Below, piece after piece: positions 1-4,732 of a DNA stretch of 6,370 nt (positions are counted from its first letter, which is position 1; each line of letters starts with the position of its first letter). The stretch spans positions 1 to 6,370 of the forward strand of contig JAJGAH010000157.1 in the NCBI GenBank assembly GCA_020844525.1, read 5' to 3'. The notes under the pieces are model-generated. The model was not told where the DNA came from, ran no database searches, and was given only the letters and a program-made list of their open reading frames with translations. The translations under genes and the position numbers were made by a program. Source of the DNA: Eubacterium sp. GTDB lineage: Bacteria; Bacillota; Clostridia; Lachnospirales; Lachnospiraceae.

Positions 1-242
1 ATGGTTATCTGACCATTGAGACAAAGAAGGATCTCGACAAGAAGGAAGAAGACAAGAAGGGTAACATCATCCGCCAGGAGCGTTATGCAGGGAATATGGC
101 AAGAAGCTTCTATGTAGGTGAAGATGTCAAGGACAGCGATATTTCCGCTAAGTTTGAAGACGGTGTACTGAAGATCACCGTTCCGGATACAGAGAAGAAG
201 GAAGCTGTTCCTGAGAAGAAGACAATTGCAATTGAAGGCTGA
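1..242 (+). CDS. Hsp20/alpha-crystallin small heat shock protein, C-terminal part (5' truncated by window edge)
   Basis: The open frame begins before the window; the first complete codon is at 3-5 and it ends with TGA at 240-242, leaving 79 visible residues. Small heat shock proteins are ATP-independent holdases that bind unfolding proteins and form oligomers in the cytoplasm. The fragment shows the second half of the alpha-crystallin domain. It starts with GYLTIET, continues through a charged Lys/Asp/Glu loop (visible residues 7-20) and the RQERYAGNMARSFYV strand region, and reaches the family signature AKFEDGVLKITVP (residues 49-61). A short tail follows, with the C-terminal I-x-I motif (IAI, residues 75-77) that docks on neighbouring subunits. 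The N-terminal arm and first strands are missing only because of the window edge. It converges on the dextran operon and is separated from it by a GC hairpin, so no functional link to that operon is implied. The family call is firm; the exact paralogue is not determinable. Confidence 0.93.
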   Translation, partial: GYLTIETKKDLDKKEEDKKGNIIRQERYAGNMARSFYVGEDVKDSDISAKFEDGVLKITVPDTEKKEAVPEKKTIAIEG

Positions 243-299
243 TGTTTTCGCCTTTCATGCAGGATAGATGAGAAACTGATAGACTGATATATATATTCA

Positions 300-328
300 A
301 CGCCCGGGCCGAAAATCGGTCCGGGCGT
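300..328. terminator. GC-rich hairpin, probable bidirectional terminator between convergent genes
   Basis: Positions 300-312 pair with 316-328 to form a 13-bp stem (one G-T pair at 308/320) closed by the three-base loop AAA. The core is CGCCCGG paired with CCGGGCG. It lies 58 bases after the Hsp20 stop codon and 62 bases beyond the dexB stop codon, between two converging genes, which is where a shared terminator is expected. The tails are T-rich but not clean: GTTGGTAATTGT follows on the plus strand and TGAATATATATAT on the minus strand. Intrinsic termination is therefore likely but perhaps not complete in either direction. Confidence 0.78.
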
Positions 329-390
329 GTTGGTAATTGTAATCAAGGCAGAATGCCAAAGTAAAATAAATACTAATTATTTCAAATGCG

Positions 391-2010
391 CTACTTCAGA
401 TAAATCCGGGCCTCATACGGTTTCAAATATGACCCCGGCTCTGCATAATTACTTTTCAGAAGTGTTCCGTGTGTATAATCCTTAGGAATCACCTCTTTCA
501 ATTCCTTTGCACCAATATTGCAAATAACATACAGTGTCTGCTCTTTCCATGTCCTTTTATATGCAAATATATCTGGATTATCACTCATAAGGAGTTGATA
601 ATCTCCCTCAATAAAAATAGGATATTTCTTACGAAGGGCAATAAGGTCTTTGTAATAGGCAAATACAGAATCATTGGTATGGGTCTCATCTTCCGCATTG
701 ATTTGCATATAATTAGGATTCACTCTCAACCATGGTTCTCCATCGCTAAACCCGGCATTCTTACTGTTATCCCACTGCATCGGTGTTCTCGCATTATCAC
801 GCCCCTTTGCATGAATGGACCGCATGACATCGGCCTCGGAATAACCTTTAGCAAGTCTCTCCCTGTACATATGCAACGTTTCAATATCCCGATAATCCGA
901 TATATCATACGAAGCATTTGTCATGCCCAGTTCTTCTCCCTGGTAAATATAAGGCGTTCCCTGCATACCATACAGCAGAGTAGCCAGCATTTTTGCAGAT
1001 TTTATACGGAATTTCCCATCATCACCCCAACGGGATACGATTCTCGGAAGATCATGGTTGTTCCAAAACAAACTGTTCCAGCCGCAGCCATGTAGTCCAA
1101 TTTGCCACTTGCTAAGAACCTTCTTGAGTTTTATCCAATCCAATGGTGCCAGATCCCACTTCTCTTTTCCGGGGATCTGGTCTAACCCAATGTGCTCAAA
1201 TTGGAAAACCATAGAGAATTCCCGTCCACTGGGGTCGCTATAGATTTTTGCGTCTTCCACAGTAGCTCCCCATGCTTCGCCCACCGTCACAAGATCGGTT
1301 CCTCCGAATGTATGCCTGTTCATCTCACGAATGTATGCATGCAGCATAGGCCCATTGTTTGTGATTTTCAAATCCGGCTCTTTCGCAATCTGGTCAATCA
1401 CATCCAGCCGGAAGCCGCCAACACCACGTTCAATCCAGAAATTGATGATTTTATAGATCTCTTTCCGGACTTTAGGATTATCCCAATTCAAATCGGGTTG
1501 TTTTACGGAAAACTGGTGGAAATAGTATTGCTGTACACTTGGTACCCAGGTCCAGGCAGGACCACCAAAGCAGGCTTTCATGTCGTTTGGTGGTACATCC
1601 TTGCTTCCATCTCGCCAGATATAGTAATCGTGGAAGGGATTGTCTCTGCTTTTCCTCGCCTGTATAAACCAAGGATGCTCATCCGAAGAATGGTTCAATA
1701 CTAAATCCATAATAATACGGATGTGCCGCTTCCCCGCCTCACTAATCAAGGCATCCATATCGGTCAATGTTCCAAACATAGGATCAACATCACAATAATC
1801 TGAAATGTCGTACCCATTATCGTCCTGCGGTGAACGATAGACCGGGCTGAGCCAGATCGCATCGATCCCCAGATCAGCTAAATAATCCAGGCGGCTGATA
1901 ATACCTGGTATGTCACCGATTCCATCGCCGTTGCTGTCCTGAAAGCTGCGTGGGTAGATTTGATAGATTACCGCACTTTTCCACCAGAGGCTTTTTTCAG
2001 TTGTCTTCAT
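391..2010 (-). CDS. dexB: Glucan 1,6-alpha-glucosidase (DexB), GH13 subfamily 31
   Basis: This 539-residue cytoplasmic enzyme should hydrolyse alpha-1,6 bonds from the non-reducing end of isomaltooligosaccharides or short dextran, releasing glucose. All GH13 regions are present: DLVLNH (102-107), QPDLN (171-175), GFRLDVID (199-206) with nucleophile D203, VGEAWG (243-248) with acid/base E245, and NNHD (317-320) with transition-state stabiliser D320. Val204 directly after the nucleophile is the residue associated with alpha-1,6 rather than alpha-1,4 specificity in subfamily 31. DSNGDGIGD (25-33) matches the calcium loop of this group. Stretches such as SMVFQFEHIGL, GWNSLFWNNHDLPR and GRDNARTPMQWD match Streptococcus mutans DexB as I recall it (536 residues), so dexB is preferred over oligo-1,6-glucosidase (malL type), which remains the main alternative. 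There is no signal peptide. The start at 2010 is chosen over an in-frame ATG at 2055 because it has a strong Shine-Dalgarno and gives the family-typical N-terminus MKTTEKSLWWKSAVIYQIYP. It is the last gene of the operon, starting 13 bases after the preceding stop. Confidence 0.93.
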   Translation of the reverse strand: MKTTEKSLWWKSAVIYQIYPRSFQDSNGDGIGDIPGIISRLDYLADLGIDAIWLSPVYRSPQDDNGYDISDYCDVDPMFGTLTDMDALISEAGKRHIRIIMDLVLNHSSDEHPWFIQARKSRDNPFHDYYIWRDGSKDVPPNDMKACFGGPAWTWVPSVQQYYFHQFSVKQPDLNWDNPKVRKEIYKIINFWIERGVGGFRLDVIDQIAKEPDLKITNNGPMLHAYIREMNRHTFGGTDLVTVGEAWGATVEDAKIYSDPSGREFSMVFQFEHIGLDQIPGKEKWDLAPLDWIKLKKVLSKWQIGLHGCGWNSLFWNNHDLPRIVSRWGDDGKFRIKSAKMLATLLYGMQGTPYIYQGEELGMTNASYDISDYRDIETLHMYRERLAKGYSEADVMRSIHAKGRDNARTPMQWDNSKNAGFSDGEPWLRVNPNYMQINAEDETHTNDSVFAYYKDLIALRKKYPIFIEGDYQLLMSDNPDIFAYKRTWKEQTLYVICNIGAKELKEVIPKDYTHGTLLKSNYAEPGSYLKPYEARIYLK

Positions 2011-2017
2011 TGCCCAC

Positions 2018-2025
2018 ACTCCTTT
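2018..2025 (-). promoter_or_regulatory. Ribosome binding site of dexB, overlapping the stop codon of the upstream gene
   Basis: On the minus strand AAAGGAGT (2025 to 2018) lies 7-8 bases before the ATG at 2010-2008, and the TAA stop of the preceding gene (2026-2024) runs into it (TAAAGGAG). This site decides the dexB start and makes translational coupling plausible, because ribosomes finishing the GH66 gene release directly at the dexB site. Confidence 0.88.
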
Positions 2026-4732
2026 ACACAGATTTCGAGATATGAAGGCAGTCAAGATTTACATATCCATCGTTGGCATTACCACAATAAACTACCATGC
2101 GCTGAATACCTGCACGAAGATGAACTGTAGCCTCGCTTGTACTCCATTCCTCCCAGTTGCCTGTTCGTGGGAAAGAAATGCTACCATATCCGTATCCATT
2201 GATATACAATTCACGTTTTGGTGTGCCATCCACGGCTGCAGAATAAACTAAGGAAAGCTTATAATCACCAGTCTCAGGAACAAAAAAGTCCATTGTGACA
2301 GCATCACCTGCTTCACCATAAGAATCAACAAACCCTGTTCCGGAATATCCACTATGATTAGTGTTCTTGGATACATTTGTAAGAATTGAATCCTCTGCTT
2401 CGACAGTCCCTGTCGGAGTATTGTCGTTATAACGGATATAAATCATATCCCAATATTCAAGTGACGGAACCTGGATTTCAATATACTTCCCGGCTCCATC
2501 TGTTTGCACATTATATGTCAGATCAGTACTGATACAATCTGTGTCCGGAGTAGCACAATAAACCCCACTTACATCCTTATATTGTGGGATATAATACTTA
2601 ACTGTTAAATTCTTCTTCGTGTTGGGCGTGCCAGTAACATTTCGCCAATCTTCATCATTTTCACCCGTCAGGTTAACCAGGTGAATCATACCATATTCAT
2701 CACCTTTATTCTTAATAACATGCCAAATTGTGCCCGGTTTTGCATCGCCAGAAATTGTTTCGTTTGAAATACTGATGTTTTGAAATCCTGTATCCGATGG
2801 CAAAACATCCTTATCATAGAGCAAATTCTCATAAGCGGTAATAAACTGATACTGATTATACATTGCTTTTTTAAGACTAGAGATCATCGATTTCGCTGCT
2901 TTCGGATAATAGGGATTCCCAAGCATAGATACATCGTTAAAGTTCTTATCGCTATTTGATGTTGTAGACATTCCGCTTCCCATTTCAATGTGCATTGCAC
3001 CACTTGCTGCAATTGCAGCATTAGTCAGACGGACAGAATTTTCATCATACAACCCAAGAGTAACTGTCTGAAGCCGAATATCTCCTCCCTTATCATCAGC
3101 ATCTTGCTGAATGGACAATGTATGCATTCCTTTTGTTAAGTATAAATTTTTAGGAGCAGTAAAAGAAGCATCATAAGAATAGTAATACCAATCTGGCTCT
3201 GCAGGGATAATTCCATTTCTTGTAGAATCAAAATATGCAGTCATGTACTTTGTTCCATCTAAATATATACTTTTACTTGCTTGTGTATCCGTACCATTGG
3301 CAGCCAGGAAAACGAGAGAATAATTTCCATCTTCAGGCGCTTCAATCGTTATTTCTGCCCGATCTCCAACCTCATCAAATCCTGTAATATAGGTAACACC
3401 ACTTTCGCTGTTTGTATGGACACCGGTCAACCTTGCATTGCTATATGAATAAGATGTACCATTGATGTCGTATTGATTCATATAGGCTGCCAGCACAATA
3501 GCTTTTCCACCGTCCTGCAACTTCTGCCAGTTAATAAAGTCATTTACCTTTTTATATGTATCACTGTTGCCCCACAACTCACTAAAAGCAAAATCAGTAT
3601 TTGCCTTAGAAATAATACTTTTTGATGAAAAGTAATCTTCTACTCCACCATTAACAGCATTCATTGTAACAATATTCTTAGAACTGTTATTTTCTATGAG
3701 TTGACGCTTGATTGCATTGGTAAACGGCGCAAAAGACTCTCCCAAATTCACAGAATTGCCATAATAATCATAATATCGTGCATTTTTACCCCAAAAATCA
3801 CCCATCTGATCGATCTGAATTCCATCGAATCCCAAATTATTAATGGCGCCTTTATACTGGTTCGCCATATAATTCTGCCAATCCGTATTTAATGGATTAA
3901 ACGTCATAAGTAACGGTGCAGGTTTTCCTTCCAGAGGAAAGAGATACTGCCCAATTCCAGAAATCGTATTATTGTCAGAAGGATCATAATTTATATTATG
4001 ATTTGTTTTACTGGAGTATAGTCCCCACTTAGGATCTACACCATTTTCTGTATATCCTTCACGTGCCATATAAGACATCTGATAAGCCATTGCCTTTTGA
4101 TTATAGGCGTGACCAGCATCGATACGCTGCTGAATTGTCTGTTTTGAGAGGGTATGTCCAAACATATCGACCCACTCATTACCCTCATCAGGAAGAATTT
4201 TTTCATGCCGATACATCCAGTCATAATATTGTACAATATTAACATGGTAAACTTGAGCGAGTTCTTTCATCATTGCGTTGCTCTCAGCGGGAGACTCACC
4301 TGGCATAAAATCTACACTATATCCATAACGGGGATAAGTTGTCACATCACTAGACACATCAATTGCTGAAACGATTTGTTTTCCATCAATCGTAATTGTT
4401 ACCAAATATCCTTGATGATCTGTTTCCGGCGGAGTCCAGCTGATTGGAACTGTTGTCTTCCCACCATTTGCGGTAAATGTTACATCCTTTTCCCAAACAG
4501 TCTCATTGAGGTGGGTAATTTGAACATGCGCTGTCTTCATTCCAGTCGCGCCATTAACATCAAAATAAATCGTTGCTGACTCTCCTGGTGTATAAGTAGC
4601 TTTATCAACATATGCTTTTGTAATGGATGGTGTATTGACATCCTCAGCAAAAGTTGTTGCGGGGAATATGCCTAATGCAATGCAAAGGGAAAGTACAATG
4701 GAAGTCATTTTTATAAAAGAATGCTTTTTCAT
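2024..4732 (-). CDS. Secreted GH66 enzyme with two CBM35 modules: probable cycloisomaltooligosaccharide glucanotransferase (CITase) or CITase-like dextranase
   Basis: This 902-residue exported enzyme acts on dextran. CITases cut alpha-1,6-glucan and close the product into cyclic isomaltooligosaccharides; GH66 dextranases release linear ones. Order: signal peptide (1-29, cleavage after TTFA), N-terminal immunoglobulin-like domain (about 33-130), (beta/alpha)8 barrel (about 135-430 and 565-645), a CBM35-like module inserted in the barrel (about 438-562), beta-sandwich domain C (about 650-770), and a C-terminal CBM35 (776-902). The nucleophile is probably D308 in GIQIDQMGD and the acid/base E385 in FSELWG, by match to the GH66 motifs around D270 and E342 of Bacillus circulans T-3040 CITase. 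The insert in the barrel marks GH66 types II and III and is absent from simple dextranases, hence the CITase-leaning call; cyclising activity cannot be proven from sequence. Cys726/733 and Cys883/895 may form disulfides. No LPXTG or SLH anchor is seen. The ATG at 4732 has a good Shine-Dalgarno and overlaps the upstream stop. It is somewhat shorter than the T-3040 enzyme (about 970 residues). Confidence 0.87.
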   Translation of the reverse strand: MKKHSFIKMTSIVLSLCIALGIFPATTFAEDVNTPSITKAYVDKATYTPGESATIYFDVNGATGMKTAHVQITHLNETVWEKDVTFTANGGKTTVPISWTPPETDHQGYLVTITIDGKQIVSAIDVSSDVTTYPRYGYSVDFMPGESPAESNAMMKELAQVYHVNIVQYYDWMYRHEKILPDEGNEWVDMFGHTLSKQTIQQRIDAGHAYNQKAMAYQMSYMAREGYTENGVDPKWGLYSSKTNHNINYDPSDNNTISGIGQYLFPLEGKPAPLLMTFNPLNTDWQNYMANQYKGAINNLGFDGIQIDQMGDFWGKNARYYDYYGNSVNLGESFAPFTNAIKRQLIENNSSKNIVTMNAVNGGVEDYFSSKSIISKANTDFAFSELWGNSDTYKKVNDFINWQKLQDGGKAIVLAAYMNQYDINGTSYSYSNARLTGVHTNSESGVTYITGFDEVGDRAEITIEAPEDGNYSLVFLAANGTDTQASKSIYLDGTKYMTAYFDSTRNGIIPAEPDWYYYSYDASFTAPKNLYLTKGMHTLSIQQDADDKGGDIRLQTVTLGLYDENSVRLTNAAIAASGAMHIEMGSGMSTTSNSDKNFNDVSMLGNPYYPKAAKSMISSLKKAMYNQYQFITAYENLLYDKDVLPSDTGFQNISISNETISGDAKPGTIWHVIKNKGDEYGMIHLVNLTGENDEDWRNVTGTPNTKKNLTVKYYIPQYKDVSGVYCATPDTDCISTDLTYNVQTDGAGKYIEIQVPSLEYWDMIYIRYNDNTPTGTVEAEDSILTNVSKNTNHSGYSGTGFVDSYGEAGDAVTMDFFVPETGDYKLSLVYSAAVDGTPKRELYINGYGYGSISFPRTGNWEEWSTSEATVHLRAGIQRMVVYCGNANDGYVNLDCLHISKSV
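2027..2407 (-). other. C-terminal CBM35 (residues 776-902)
   Basis: The module begins with the calcium-site pattern VEAED (E778, E780), followed by the SGYSGTGFVDSYG loop, the VPETGDYKLSLVYS strand pair, RELYINGYG, a TGNWEEWSTSEATVHLRAG segment and the closing VNLDCLHIS (D894). This is the full CBM35 pattern, and it ends the protein. It probably keeps the enzyme on dextran or another polysaccharide. Cys883 and Cys895 are close enough to form a disulfide. Confidence 0.85.
3047..3421 (-). other. CBM35-like module inserted within the GH66 catalytic barrel (residues about 438-562)
   Basis: Aligning the two GH66 proteins of this window by eye, the adjacent dextranase passes straight from ILAAYLKP to NGATHLFTGE. 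The secreted enzyme instead carries roughly 135 extra residues between VLAAYMNQ and ASGAMHIEMG. The extra part reads as a beta-sandwich (RAEITIEAPEDGNYSLVFLAANG ... LTKGMHTLSIQQD), in keeping with a CBM35. In B. circulans CITase the equivalent module contributes to binding the glucan chain next to the active site. An aromatic patch, WYYYSY (515-520), is a candidate sugar-binding surface. Boundaries are approximate. Confidence 0.8.
4646..4732 (-). other. Sec signal peptide of the GH66/CBM35 enzyme
   Basis: Residues 1-29 have a basic start (MKKHSFIK), a hydrophobic core (SIVLSLCIALGIF) and a TFA cleavage site before Glu30. This is a standard signal-peptidase I arrangement. Cys17 sits in the core after LSL, but the residue before it is Leu rather than Gly, Ala or Ser, so it is not a convincing lipobox. 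Confidence 0.88.
4729..4732 (-). other. ATGA stop/start overlap joining the two GH66 genes
   Basis: The upstream TGA (4731-4729) and the downstream ATG (4732-4730) share bases as ATGA on the minus strand. This is a classic translational coupling junction and shows that the genes are co-transcribed. Confidence 0.92.

Noticed and set aside
36..60. Repeated GACAAGAAGG at 36-45 and 51-60.
   Set aside because: It encodes the charged DKK-EE-DKK loop of the Hsp20 domain. It is ordinary low-complexity coding sequence rather than a functional repeat.
347..357. Small GGCA-GAA-TGCC hairpin between dexB and the terminator.
   Set aside because: A 4-bp stem is too short to support a terminator or RNA element beside the much stronger 300-328 hairpin.
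469..1704. Plus-strand open frames of up to 208 codons opposite dexB.
   Set aside because: They are antisense shadows of a gene with full GH13 motifs. The translations are low-complexity, Ile/His/Cys-rich, and show no recognisable domain.
2011..2055. An in-frame ATG at 2055 that would extend DexB by 15 residues (MTAFISRNLCKGVWA).
   Set aside because: It overlaps the end of the preceding coding region, has no good ribosome binding site, and the added residues are absent from DexB-type enzymes. The ATG at 2010 has AAAGGAG at ideal spacing.
3983..4002. Inverted repeat of 8 bp (ATCATAAT ... ATTATGAT with a 4-base spacer) inside the secreted GH66 gene.
   Set aside because: It is AT-rich, lies within well-supported coding sequence (NHNINYD), and is likely chance. 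It is not followed by a T run in a terminator-like position.
4682..4684. Cys17 of the secreted GH66 enzyme as a lipoprotein attachment site.
   Set aside because: The preceding residues are LSL, with Leu just before Cys, which breaks the lipobox rule. A clear TFA cleavage site for signal peptidase I follows at residue 29.
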